The notes under the pieces: generated by a model
Told to the model about the DNA's origin: nothing
The model's input: only the letters and a program-made list of their open reading frames with translations
Databases searched by the model: none
Made by a program: the position numbers and the translations under genes
From: Dehalobacterium formicoaceticum
GTDB lineage: Bacteria; Bacillota; Dehalobacteriia; Dehalobacteriales; Dehalobacteriaceae
Length of the DNA: 64,000 nt
Assembly (NCBI RefSeq): GCF_002224645.1
Contig: NZ_CP022121.1
Location: forward strand, 3,006,501-3,070,500
Reading direction: 5' to 3'
In this document: positions 54,484 to 63,124 of the stretch, in pieces
How the letters are laid out: each line of letters opens with the position of its first letter
Position numbering within the stretch: position 1 is the stretch's first letter

Positions 54484-55974
54484 TCACTTCAGTCCGAATT
54501 TTTTCATGCGATAAACCAGGGTTTGCCGGGAAAGTCCTAGCTCCCGGGCGCTTTTGCTAACATTACCTTGATTTTTGGTTAAGGTCTGCACAATGGTTTC
54601 CTTTTCCTTCTGGCGAATGGTGCCCAAGAGACTATTCTCCTCCGGCTCTTGTTTTAAGAATTTACTTTTGGGGATATTGATCTTTTCAATGTCATCATCC
54701 AAAGGATAAAAATTCTGATCTAAAGAAAAAGTATTTGTCGGATGAGTATTTGTTGATTCTTCTTTTAAATAGAAGGGCAAATGTTTCTCTTTAATTGTCA
54801 TTTCGTCATCATTCACCAGATTCATGGCACATTCAATACAGTATTTTAGCTGGCGTACATTACCGGGCCAAGGGTAATCTAAGAAAAAGGTGGTCACCTC
54901 GTCTTCCATCGCCAGGATTTTTTTCTTATACCTGACGTTGTATAGGGAAATAAAATGGTGAGCTAAAAGAAAAATATCACTTTTTCTTTCTAAGAGAGAA
55001 GGAATCAAAATATTTATCACCGCCAGGCGGTAAAATAGATCTTCCCGGATTTGCTGTTTTTGAATTGCTTCTCTGGGAAAGACATTGCAGCTGCTGATGA
55101 TCCTGGTATCGATTTTAATTTTTTCATTGCTTCCCAAAGGGGTCACATATTTCTCTTCCAACACCCGCAATAATTTGGCCTGGGAAGAAAGGGGCATGGA
55201 ATTGATTTCATCCAAAAACAAAGTGCCTCCGCTGGCCTGTTCAAAAAGTCCTTTACGTTCTGTGGCCCCGGTGTAAACCCCTTTTACCGTGCCAAAAAGA
55301 AGTCCTTCCAACAAGGTTTCGGGAATGGCGGCGCAGTTAATGGCTAAAAAGGTAGCATCCTTTCGATTACTCGCGGAATGAATACTTTGGGCAAACAATT
55401 CTTTTCCTGTACCGGTCAGCCCGCAGAGAAAAATGGGAGAATCACTTTGGGCGGCATTGTAGGCCAGATTTTTGCATTCTTTAAGCACTGGGTGCTCCCC
55501 GATGATATCATTAAAGGTATAAAGCTTCCCTTCTTTTCCGCTTTTCTCTGGTATATCCTCCTGGTAACCAAAGAGCTGTTTCTGCAGTTCAATGTTTTTT
55601 TCAATAGTTGCTTTTAATTTGGTCACGTCTTTTTGAATGGAAAAGGCCCCCCAAGTGCCGTCCGGTAACTCTATCGGAAAGGTATTGCAGATTTGATAAA
55701 CCTCCCGGTTATTCACATAATAGCGAAAGGTATGATCGTGAAGAGGTTTTCTGCCCGCAGCCACGGTTAGGAGGGGACTTTGATCCGTATCCAGGCCGTA
55801 AAGCTCCGAAACGGTATGCCCTTCGGCTTCTTCCAGAGAATAACCGTCTAGTTTTTCCGCAGCCTGATTCATAAAAAGCATGACCCCACGATCATCAATA
55901 AAATAAACCGCATCGCTTAGATGATCGAAAATTTCTCTTAAGGTGTCGTGGGTTTTAAAAAAATCTTTTTCCAT
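54484..55974 (-). CDS. PAS-domain sigma-54-dependent activator
   Basis: The 496-residue protein has an N-terminal PAS domain (about 10-115), a central AAA+ sigma-54 activation domain with Walker A GLTGTGKE (usually GESGTGKE), the loop GVYTGA in place of GAFTGA and the GGTLFLDEIN Walker B, and a C-terminal Fis-type helix-turn-helix (NVSKSARELGLSRQTLVYRM). I start it at the ATG at 55974 after AGAAGGG. It most likely drives the transporter-methyltransferase operon, perhaps with the PAS domain sensing the substrate or redox state. Confidence 0.9.
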   Translation of the reverse strand: MEKDFFKTHDTLREIFDHLSDAVYFIDDRGVMLFMNQAAEKLDGYSLEEAEGHTVSELYGLDTDQSPLLTVAAGRKPLHDHTFRYYVNNREVYQICNTFPIELPDGTWGAFSIQKDVTKLKATIEKNIELQKQLFGYQEDIPEKSGKEGKLYTFNDIIGEHPVLKECKNLAYNAAQSDSPIFLCGLTGTGKELFAQSIHSASNRKDATFLAINCAAIPETLLEGLLFGTVKGVYTGATERKGLFEQASGGTLFLDEINSMPLSSQAKLLRVLEEKYVTPLGSNEKIKIDTRIISSCNVFPREAIQKQQIREDLFYRLAVINILIPSLLERKSDIFLLAHHFISLYNVRYKKKILAMEDEVTTFFLDYPWPGNVRQLKYCIECAMNLVNDDEMTIKEKHLPFYLKEESTNTHPTNTFSLDQNFYPLDDDIEKINIPKSKFLKQEPEENSLLGTIRQKEKETIVQTLTKNQGNVSKSARELGLSRQTLVYRMKKFGLK

Positions 55975-56002
55975 AATCGACATCCCTTCTAAGTATACTT
56001 TC

Positions 56003-56048
56003 ACGGGAATCACGGGGATGGGGGAATCACGGGGACGGTTCTTCTGCT
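56003..56048. repeat. GTCCCC-type dispersed repeat, doubled
   Basis: GGGAATCACGGGGA occurs twice, followed by CGGTTCTTCTGCTTCCC; on the other strand this contains AGAACCGTCCCC as at 10711. Confidence 0.45.
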
Positions 56049-56106
56049 TCCCTGCTGAGGTTAAATATCTTGGGATCTGCTAGCCTTGCGAGTTAATGTA
56101 ACTTCC

Positions 56107-57042
56107 CTAAAACATATTTCGTTTAATTAGAAACATAACACTTAAAACCGAAAGGACTAATGAAATGCTCAACACAATAAAAAAACCGTGAGGTGAATTT
56201 TGAAAAGGGATTTGCACATTCATTCCGAAAAAACTGGCTACCATAGTGGGAAGTGCCAGTACAATGGTAATTGACGCTAAAAACTTCATGACAATATTTA
56301 AGTTATTTGAAATAATAGAGGCAAATGCATCCATCATCCCGCTTAAAATGTTGCTATAGATATCAGCCATTTCAATAGCCTGTTTGTTTTCTATAATAAC
56401 ATCTTCCAATAAATCTTGGTCTTCTTCGTACATTTTTAAGGTTTTACCTCTCAGCAATTTTTCCATTACTTTTTCATTGGACCTTAAAGAGGTGGTAAAA
56501 TAAACCAAGCTTTTCTCTAAATCCAACAAACGGATTAGTTCCTTGTTCCTCATGGATTTTTGAAGTTCATACTCAATTTCGTCGGTTTTTTTGTTAATTT
56601 CCCTCAGATATTTTAGGTAAAGGTTTGCAGTTTTTTGCATGATTTGGAAGACAAACCTTGTTTTCTTAAAAGTTGCCAGTCCTTTAATTTTTCCCTGGGC
56701 GAATTCTTTTAATATGTCAATAGGCTGCAAACAGATGGTAACAAAATAATCTTCAGTCAATACAATTCCTAAGGGGAAGGTGTCATAAATCAGATCCTTC
56801 TTGTGAAACGCCGGGACATTTATAATAATCAATACCTGATTATTGTCTTCAATTTCTACACGGGGCAGTTCTTCATCGTCCAAAGGATACTTCAAAAAAT
56901 CATAATATATTCCTGTGTTTTGAGCCACCGTCTGCAATTCTTCTTCTGATGGATTAACCAGATTGATCCAAGAACCTTTTTCCATATCATTAGTTGATAA
57001 ACACACAATATTATCGTTTCTGCTTTGAAATATTGTTAACAT
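56107..57042 (-). CDS. corA: CorA-family magnesium transporter
   Basis: A 311-residue CorA/MIT family channel with a large cytoplasmic domain (about 1-245), two C-terminal helices and the GMN selectivity motif in FFGMNVQIPF near residue 278. It moves Mg2+ (or related ions) into the cell. Its ribosome site AGGAGG and start codon are locked in a perfect 14-bp inverted repeat, preceded by a short leader gene, so translation is probably regulated. Confidence 0.92.
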   Translation of the reverse strand: MLTIFQSRNDNIVCLSTNDMEKGSWINLVNPSEEELQTVAQNTGIYYDFLKYPLDDEELPRVEIEDNNQVLIIINVPAFHKKDLIYDTFPLGIVLTEDYFVTICLQPIDILKEFAQGKIKGLATFKKTRFVFQIMQKTANLYLKYLREINKKTDEIEYELQKSMRNKELIRLLDLEKSLVYFTTSLRSNEKVMEKLLRGKTLKMYEEDQDLLEDVIIENKQAIEMADIYSNILSGMMDAFASIISNNLNIVMKFLASITIVLALPTMVASFFGMNVQIPFQNSPHGFFIVLSISLVLSVLSVMFLIKRNMF

Positions 57043-57105
57043 TATTAACCTCCTTTACTGAGGAGGTTAATAATACAGGGTGATCTGTATGGTTAACCTC
57101 CTATT
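57041..57105 (-). promoter_or_regulatory. Mutually exclusive hairpins controlling corA translation
   Basis: On the minus strand the anti-Shine-Dalgarno TTAACCTCCT (57061-57070) can pair with an upstream AGGAGGTTAA (57093-57102, closing an inner ATACAG/CTGTAT stem) or with the true ribosome site downstream (57041-57054 with 57061-57074, 14 bp). Only one can form. The first frees corA, the second blocks it. Confidence 0.7.
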
Positions 57106-57150
57106 CCTAGCATAAAATATACATCTACTATCCGCAGGGTCACTGTCCAT
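57067..57150 (-). CDS. Leader peptide of corA, 27 residues
   Basis: A short gene starting at the ATG at 57150, seven bases after a perfect GGAGG. The peptide begins MDSDPADSR (three Asp and one Pro in the first seven) and continues with Arg-rich and then aromatic residues. Its stop codon (57067-57069) lies inside the anti-Shine-Dalgarno segment 25 bases before corA. Acidic, proline-containing starts are known from MgtL, where low Mg2+ makes the ribosome fall apart. That link is inference. Confidence 0.6.
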   Translation of the reverse strand: MDSDPADSRCIFYARNRRLTIQITLYY

Positions 57151-57224
57151 ACAATCACCTCCAAAATTATATTCACTATAAAGAGTGATCCTTATTCCCC
57201 TCTCGTAACAAGGCTAACAGCTTT

Positions 57225-57233
57225 ATTATAGCA
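57225..57233 (-). promoter_or_regulatory. Extended -10 promoter of the leader-corA transcript
   Basis: The minus strand reads TGCTATAAT, a TGn-extended -10, about 68 bases before the leader start; no good -35 is seen. Confidence 0.45.
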
Positions 57234-57327
57234 TGCTGTAAGTACAAAGTATCCTATGACTCGCCACCTGAAAAAATTTTTAGTTCCGGTAAGATAAAAT
57301 AAGTAGCAATTGGTACCTATATCTTTC

Positions 57328-58269
57328 TTATTTTGAACTCTTTGCCACAACACGGGGTGACGGACGATAAGAACTAATACCCATATCTTTTTTTGTTTCT
57401 TTGCCATCCTTAGTTATAATTACCCATGAATGAACGCTGATTCCCGGAGAACCTTCAAATATTTCCTTTTCCGTTCCCTCTGGAAGTAAAGGATCATTTA
57501 TCTTCTCCGTCCAACTGGGTGTCTTTTTTAAAACCTGATGCACCCATCTGACTTTGGGTGCGGGAACAGAGCCGTATAATGCCAAATAAAGCGTACCTTC
57601 CTGGTTCTCAGCCCAAATCAAGATAGGTGCACCGGTAGTATTCTTAAATTTAAAGTCTTTGGTACCATAAGATATTGTAGCATCCTGGCCTGGGGGCACA
57701 TAAGGTACAGTCATGGAATGGGGTAATCTTTCCACAACCTCTTGATCTGCCGAAACTACCACATTATAAAGTACAGAGGCAATTTTACAAACTCCCCCGC
57801 CAATGGTAGAAACAATTTGTCCGTCACTATACATTGGGCCCGGTTTAAAACCATTTTCCACTGTACGCCTGCCAATTCTCTGATTTAAAGAAAACACCTC
57901 TCCAGGCTTAACCACAGCACCGGCCAAATAATCCGCGGCCAGGGAAATATTATCACGTTCATGAAGGATAGGATCAGGTAATGTGGCTTGATAACTTGAT
58001 AGCCTTACAGGAGTATTATTATCCCTCTTTGCCTGAAGGAATTTAGGATTATTTTCCCATATCAACGTCGATTCGTTAATTTTCTTTTTTTCTCTTTTTT
58101 CTCTACTTGATTCGTCAACTTCCTTTTTTTCTATCTGTTTTGGTACTTCCGTCTGTTTTGGTACTTCCGTCTTTTTGGTGTTATCCGGTTTCTTTACCGG
58201 GGCACAACCACTTAGCACTAAAGAAACTATAATTAAAAAACTGAAAAAACTGAAATATAACTTTTTCAT
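57328..58269 (-). CDS. VanW-family lipoprotein
   Basis: The 313-residue protein has a lipoprotein signal (SLVLSGCAP, lipid on Cys), a charged Lys/Glu linker, and a VanW domain with FSLNQRIGRRT, TIGGGVCKIASVLYN and PHSMTVPYVPPGQDATISYG. VanW domains are of unknown function and are linked to the envelope. I start it at the ATG at 58269 eight bases after GGGGG. A related VanW gene and a deacetylase lie upstream. No vanHAX genes are present, so this is not evidence of vancomycin resistance. Confidence 0.88.
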   Translation of the reverse strand: MKKLYFSFFSFLIIVSLVLSGCAPVKKPDNTKKTEVPKQTEVPKQIEKKEVDESSREKREKKKINESTLIWENNPKFLQAKRDNNTPVRLSSYQATLPDPILHERDNISLAADYLAGAVVKPGEVFSLNQRIGRRTVENGFKPGPMYSDGQIVSTIGGGVCKIASVLYNVVVSADQEVVERLPHSMTVPYVPPGQDATISYGTKDFKFKNTTGAPILIWAENQEGTLYLALYGSVPAPKVRWVHQVLKKTPSWTEKINDPLLPEGTEKEIFEGSPGISVHSWVIITKDGKETKKDMGISSYRPSPRVVAKSSK

Positions 58270-58377
58270 AGGCAATACCCCCTTAAATTGAACATTTCAA
58301 ATTTATATTTCCCCTTTCATAACCCGATGAATCCGGAAAAATTTCTCTAAAAAATATTTAGCGATAAAAAAGCAAGA

Positions 58378-58398
58378 GGCATCCCTTAAGAGGATGCC
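58378..58398 (-). terminator. Hairpin between deacetylase and VanW genes
   Basis: GGCATCC and GGATGCC form a 7-bp stem, followed on the minus strand by TCTTGCTTTTTT. Confidence 0.5.
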
Positions 58399-58432
58399 CT
58401 AAACATAAAGATGACTCACTGATAAACACATT

Positions 58433-59239
58433 TTAGATTTTCCAGAAACTAAATTTTAATTCCAGGACAAACAGCAGTCGTCCCCAAAAGCCTCCATGCA
58501 TCTCTTTAACAGACATACGGCGGATTCTGAATAAATCTGTTTTCCCATAGACATTGGTACCTGGGGAACTTGTAAAAGCAGCTTTATAACCGGCCTTTTG
58601 CACCAATTCCACAGCATTTTGATGCAAACTGCCAAAGGGATAAGCAAAATAATCAATATTTGTTTTCAAATGCTTTTCTAAAACATCCTTAGATGCTGTC
58701 AATTCATAGATGGCTTTTTCTTGGGAAATTTTCGTGATATTTAAATGGTGTACAGTGTGGTCCTGAAAGGAAACACCCTCCTTTTGCATTGTTTCCATTT
58801 GGGACCAATTCAACAATTTCATGCTTTGTACTCTTTCCCTATCCCATGAATTTGTTCCCCCGATTTCTCCTGTGGGAATAAAAATTGTGGCCGGGTAATG
58901 ATACTTTCTTAGAACTGGTAAGGCAAAGGTTAAATTATCTTCATATCCATCATCAAAGGTAATAGCAACAGACTTAAAAGGCAATTTGCTGCCGTTTTTA
59001 AGATAGTCAACAGCTTTGTCCAGTGTGACAACATGATATCCTGCTTTTTTCAGGTAGTTCATTTGCCAGGCTAATTCTTGCGGATAAACTCTAATCAGTT
59101 TCTCCGAAGAAGATTTATCATTATTAACAGCATGATAATGAAGTATCATAACACCCCGATGTAAGTTATTTATCGCCAGAAACAAAATCAAAATTAAAAA
59201 TACAAAACCAAAAATCCAAACACTTTTTCTGTGTACCAT
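58433..59239 (-). CDS. Polysaccharide deacetylase, membrane-anchored
   Basis: The 268-residue protein has one N-terminal membrane anchor (about 6-24) and a NodB/CE4 domain with the metal motif TFDDGYEDN near residue 95 and a second motif with HTVHHLN near 160. It is expected to remove acetyl groups from peptidoglycan or another glycan outside the cell. I take the ATG at 59239, seven bases after AGGGG. It lies between the two VanW genes. Confidence 0.87.
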   Translation of the reverse strand: MVHRKSVWIFGFVFLILILFLAINNLHRGVMILHYHAVNNDKSSSEKLIRVYPQELAWQMNYLKKAGYHVVTLDKAVDYLKNGSKLPFKSVAITFDDGYEDNLTFALPVLRKYHYPATIFIPTGEIGGTNSWDRERVQSMKLLNWSQMETMQKEGVSFQDHTVHHLNITKISQEKAIYELTASKDVLEKHLKTNIDYFAYPFGSLHQNAVELVQKAGYKAAFTSSPGTNVYGKTDLFRIRRMSVKEMHGGFWGRLLFVLELKFSFWKI

Positions 59240-59441
59240 AAACATACCCCTATCTTTATCATAAGATAAAATGGTCGAATTTTTATACTTTGCACGTGCA
59301 CTTATTTAGTATGTCATCTTTCCCAAATACCAAATCATGCCTATATATGGAAAGTGCAAGCTGCAGCTTTCTTAAAACCAGCCGCCTCCAAAAGGCTGAT
59401 TTCATTCACCTAAGTAATATAGGGTTATATTTGACGGTTAA

Positions 59442-60293
59442 TTACCGGCCTTTTTCAATTATTTCAGGCAATGCATCATAGTAGTTTTTACCCAGTTCTT
59501 TAATTTTTGTTTCACCGTCCGGATATTCTATCGTAATCCAAGACTTGACAACTAAACCGTCCTGGCCTGTGACAAGCAGCCTTTCTGTGCCTTTTCCCAG
59601 GTTTTCGTTATACCGATAAACTATCCAATACTTAATTCTTTTTAATTCTTGATGGTGCCATGTTACCTGGGGCGGGATTTCTTGTCCATAGAATGCCATA
59701 TATAAGGTATTTCCTACAGTTTCCGCCCAAATAACAATAGGCCCTCCGGTATTGTTTAAAAAACGTATATCTTTTACCCCATAGCTTACGGTGGCATCCT
59801 GTCCTGGCGGGACATATGGAACGGTCATGGAATGATTATAACGTTCATATACCGGTAAATTGCTTAAAATAGCAAGATTATATAATACGGAAGCAATTTT
59901 ACACACGCCCCCACCGGTAGATGTGACAATTTTTGTCCCTTTGTACATAGGTCCTGACTGATAGCCGTTAGCAGATGTGTAAGGGCCGATTTCCCTATTT
60001 TGAGAAAAAACTTTGCCGTCTGGAATCATTGTTCCTGCCAACTTGTCTGCTGCAAGACCGACATTGTTCATTTCTCCGGGCAGAGGCTCTTTTAAAGTGG
60101 CCTGATATTTTGCCATTAAGACCATGTTTTTATTTTCACTAATCATTTGGCGAAATTGGGGGGCATCATTCCAAGGAAGGGGTTGACTATAGATTATGCC
60201 TTGTCTCCAATAATCGGGGGGATAGTCATCCGGACTGGTAATTTCCGCAGAACTAGACCTCATTACAGGGTAAGCGTCAAATACTACCCACAT
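59442..60293 (-). pseudogene. VanW-family gene, main part, cut by IS66
   Basis: The frame encodes a VanW domain (FSQNREIGPYTS, TSTGGGVCKIASVLYN, HSMTVPYVPPGQDATVSYG) close to the other VanW protein. Its first nine residues (MWVVFDAYP) are read from the terminal repeat of IS66, so the true N terminus is missing. The lost part, a signal peptide, lies beyond the element at 62787-62857. A shortened protein without export signal could still be made from the ATG in the repeat. Confidence 0.88.
60262..60269. repeat. Target-site duplication, left copy
   Basis: ATTACAGG stands directly before the left end of IS66 and again directly after the right end (62787-62794). Eight bases is the IS66 norm. Confidence 0.95.
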
Positions 60294-60353
60294 ATTCTTT
60301 TGAATCTAGCTATGAGATAATGTCTCCATGATAACTATAAGGAGGCCTGCTCA

Positions 60354-60671
60354 TTGACCAAAGTTGAAAAGTGCCAAATGTGGAAATCCAGGGTGAATGA
60401 ATTTAAATCGAGTGGCCAAACGGCTACAGCATGGTGCACAGCACATGAATTGAAGATCAATCAGCTGCGCTACTGGATGCGTAAGTTTAAGTCAGAAAGC
60501 AAGTCAGCAGAGAAGAAAATGCAGTGGCTTTCCGTGGAGATCGGCGGGTTAGAAGTAAGCGAACCTCAAGAAGCTTTGCCCGTTCGTGTAGGCAAAGCAA
60601 CTATTGAAGTGCGTCCGGGATTCAATCCCAAACTTCTCTCTGATGTCGTTAAGACGCTATCAGTTATTTGA
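60354..60671 (+). CDS. tnpA: IS66 accessory protein TnpA
   Basis: The 105-residue protein has the IS66 TnpA pattern: an N-terminal helix-turn-helix with WKSRVNEFKSSGQTATAWC and INQLRYWMRKF, then a beta-type C-terminal part. The start is TTG at 60354, eight bases after AAGGAGG. It is read inward from the left end and its 3' end overlaps the 3' end of tnpC by 12 bases. Confidence 0.88.
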   Translation: MTKVEKCQMWKSRVNEFKSSGQTATAWCTAHELKINQLRYWMRKFKSESKSAEKKMQWLSVEIGGLEVSEPQEALPVRVGKATIEVRPGFNPKLLSDVVKTLSVI

Positions 60672-62252
60672 AGAAACTTTGCAGGATTCCGGAAGCGTGT
60701 CCGACCATGGGAGCAAAGCATCCAGTTGAGCCATATTTCCCAAGTCAATGTTGGGCAACTTCTCAAATAGATACGTCAAATAATGAAAAGGGCTCAGATG
60801 GTTGGCCTTTGCCGTCTCAATCATGCTGTAGATGATTGCACTGGCCGTAGCACCCTTCGGAGTGTTACTGAAGAGGAAGTTTTTTCTTCCGATTACGAAA
60901 GGCTTGATGGCTCGTTCTGCTCGGTTATTACTGATTTCCAGCCGACCATCAAGCAAGAACGCGCACAGTTTATCCCACTGCTTCAGGCTGTAATCAATGG
61001 CTTTTCCTAAAGCACTTTTCGGAAGAACCTGTCTTTTCTTCGTTCTTAACCAGGCTTCGAAGACATCAAGAACCGGTTTGCTTTGTTCCAAACGCTTGTC
61101 GTATCGCTCGTCAGCATCCAGATCCTTGAACCCTTGCTCTAGGTGAAAAAGCTGGTTACAATAATCCAGCCCTTCTTTCGCAACAGAAGATGTCTGGTCG
61201 GAGCCTTTTGGCAAGGCTTTGAGTGCATCAGAAAAATACCTTCTGGCATGAGCGAAGCAACCGACCGGTTTGACACCTGGAATGCCGTTATACCCTATAT
61301 AGCCATCAGTATGCAAATATCCATTAAAACCGTCAAGCATGTTTTGCGGATGCTTACTGGCTCTGGTCGTACGATAGTCATAAAGATAGATCGGCACATC
61401 CGTATGACCTGTAGCATACAGCCACATATATGATTTGTTAGCGGCTGTTCTTCCTTCTTCACGCAGCACTTGCAATATCGTTTCATCCGCATGTAAAATC
61501 TCATGCTCAATTAGCTTGGTATGCATGCGGTTGTACAGATGAACAAGCCAATCATTCGCACCGTGAATCATCCAGTTGGCCATTGTTTGGCGAGATAAAT
61601 CAATACCAAAGTGTTTGAATTGCTGCTCCTGCCGGTAAAGCGGAACAGCTAAAGTATATTTTCGATCCATCACAAACGCCATTAAAGACGGTGAGACAAA
61701 GCTACCCGGAAGCACAGGGGCAGGCATGGGTGCAGTGATCACCGGCGTGGAGATGTCATTTTTCTCACAGTTACGGCATGTATATACGTGTCGCACGTGT
61801 TTGACTACCTTAACCTGAGCTGGAATAACCTTGATCTCCTTTCGGATTTCTTTACTCATCTGATGTAAATGCTCACCACACTGTGGGCAAGTTTGTGCTT
61901 CATCCGATAAGGGGTATTCCACAGTCTCTACGGGAAGATCATCAAGCATTTTGTCGTTCTTGCCCTTGGTCTTGCGTCTTTTATATGTAATTTCCTCAAC
62001 CGTTGGTTCAGATGCCTTAGGATCGGCTTCTTGTTCCGCTTCATCGAAGAAACTTAATTGATCTGGATTGGTTTTCTCGCTGGATGCACCGAATCGCCGC
62101 TTCTGGCTTAAAAGGAACTGTTCTTCGTACCATTTCAGCTTAGCGGACAACTCTTCGATTTGGTGCTCTTGAACAGAAATTTTGTCCTTAAGACTTTGTA
62201 TATGTTCATCCGTTTGAGGATGGTTTGCGTCTGATTCAGTTATGTTTTCCAT
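60660..62252 (-). CDS. tnpC: IS66 transposase TnpC
   Basis: The 530-residue DDE transposase has an N-terminal coiled region, a zinc-ribbon (CPQCGEHL, then CRNC), the catalytic part with HADETIL and LHTDGYIGYN, and the C-terminal NNRAERAIKPFVIGRKNFLF with the last acidic residue. Length and motifs look intact, so the element may be active. Confidence 0.94.
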   Translation of the reverse strand: MENITESDANHPQTDEHIQSLKDKISVQEHQIEELSAKLKWYEEQFLLSQKRRFGASSEKTNPDQLSFFDEAEQEADPKASEPTVEEITYKRRKTKGKNDKMLDDLPVETVEYPLSDEAQTCPQCGEHLHQMSKEIRKEIKVIPAQVKVVKHVRHVYTCRNCEKNDISTPVITAPMPAPVLPGSFVSPSLMAFVMDRKYTLAVPLYRQEQQFKHFGIDLSRQTMANWMIHGANDWLVHLYNRMHTKLIEHEILHADETILQVLREEGRTAANKSYMWLYATGHTDVPIYLYDYRTTRASKHPQNMLDGFNGYLHTDGYIGYNGIPGVKPVGCFAHARRYFSDALKALPKGSDQTSSVAKEGLDYCNQLFHLEQGFKDLDADERYDKRLEQSKPVLDVFEAWLRTKKRQVLPKSALGKAIDYSLKQWDKLCAFLLDGRLEISNNRAERAIKPFVIGRKNFLFSNTPKGATASAIIYSMIETAKANHLSPFHYLTYLFEKLPNIDLGNMAQLDALLPWSDTLPESCKVSSNN

Positions 62253-62324
62253 GGCTTTATTATATCATTTTTCGCTAATGAAAGATAGCCAAAAACCGCA
62301 TAGAATCAAGGTTTTTCGCAGTTT

Positions 62325-62687
62325 TTATATGATGATTCTCTCGCTTATTTCCGGATTGGCACTTGCCTGATGAAGGGGTAAACCATCGAGCAGCCATCGA
62401 AATTCTCGCTGGCTGACAGCAAGTGACTGGCTATTGCCATCTGGCCACTGAAAGTGTCCTTTCTCGAGGCGCTTGTAATGGAGCCAGAATCCATCGCCAC
62501 CCCATTCTAGGACTTTGACTTTGTCCTTTTTGCGATTACAAAAGACAAAAAGATGCCTAGAGAATGGATCCAAGCGGAAATGCTCTTGCACGATTACAGC
62601 CAAGCCATCGATAGACTTGCGAAGATCCGTTGCGCCGGCTGCAAGATAAACCGTGTCTACTCGGCCTAACATCATAGCCACACTCAC
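62325..62687 (-). CDS. tnpB: IS66 accessory protein TnpB
   Basis: The 120-residue protein is the IS66 Orf2 type: VYLAAGATDLRKSIDGL, LFVFCNRKKDKVKVLEWGGDGFWL. It is the first gene from the right end and lies 72 bases upstream of tnpC. The start may be the GTG at 62687 or one of the GTG/ATG codons within the next four. Confidence 0.93.
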   Translation of the reverse strand: MSVAMMLGRVDTVYLAAGATDLRKSIDGLAVIVQEHFRLDPFSRHLFVFCNRKKDKVKVLEWGGDGFWLHYKRLEKGHFQWPDGNSQSLAVSQREFRWLLDGLPLHQASANPEISERIII

Positions 62688-62786
62688 TTCCTTGTGATTG
62701 TCATGGAGGAGGTTTTGTCCCTCTTTTCGAATTCATTATCTCATAGTAAGAAAAGGACGAATATGTGGGTTTGATTTGACGCTTAC

Positions 62787-62794
62787 ATTACAGG
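62787..62794. repeat. Target-site duplication, right copy
   Basis: ATTACAGG, identical to the left copy. Confidence 0.95.
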
Positions 62795-62857
62795 AGAAAA
62801 AAGTAAAAATGTAGTGGTTAAGATGAGCATAAGCAGGGATTGGATAATTCTTCTCAT
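62787..62857 (-). pseudogene. VanW-family gene, 5' fragment with signal peptide
   Basis: From the ATG at 62857 the frame reads MRRIIQSLLMLILTTTFLLF, a signal peptide, and runs into the target duplication. Joining it across one copy of the duplication to 60261 continues as SPVMRSSSAEI in frame, giving a protein of about 296 residues. A GGGAG lies ten bases before the start. The gap from here to 63124 shows no other gene. Confidence 0.82.
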
Positions 62858-63124
62858 TATTAATATTCTCCCGAAAAATAAATTAATTTTTAACCTAAAT
62901 TCCCGAAAATTTTAGCTTTGTTTTGTCTGCGCTAATTTAATGGAGAATTTAGGCCTTAATTAGTATTCCAATATTAATTTCCTCCAAACTTGAAATATTT
63001 AACATCTTTTTATCACATCTTTTAATTCTTTTCGTCCAATAATATCAAGAATTTCTGGAATGGTTTGTTTCAGGAAGAATATTAATAGCATTAGTAACAA
63101 ACATTTATGAGGGATGGATGAATT

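Larger units (their letters stand above)
60270..62786. mobile_element. Complete IS66-family insertion sequence
   Basis: A 2517-bp element. The ends are 28-bp inverted repeats with 25 matches (GTAAGCGTCAAAT at both termini, 60270-60297 and 62759-62786), and CTATGAGATAATG recurs inside both ends. It carries tnpA, tnpB and tnpC and is flanked by a perfect 8-bp target duplication, so the insertion is recent. tnpA faces the other two genes, unlike the usual tnpA-tnpB-tnpC order. Confidence 0.95.

Noticed and set aside
57060-57330. M-box (ykoK) magnesium riboswitch before corA
   Set aside because: The leader is too short after the likely promoter and lacks the conserved core; a leader-peptide mechanism explains it better.
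57328-60293. Vancomycin resistance locus
   Set aside because: VanW alone is not a resistance marker; no vanH, vanA, vanX or sensor genes are present.
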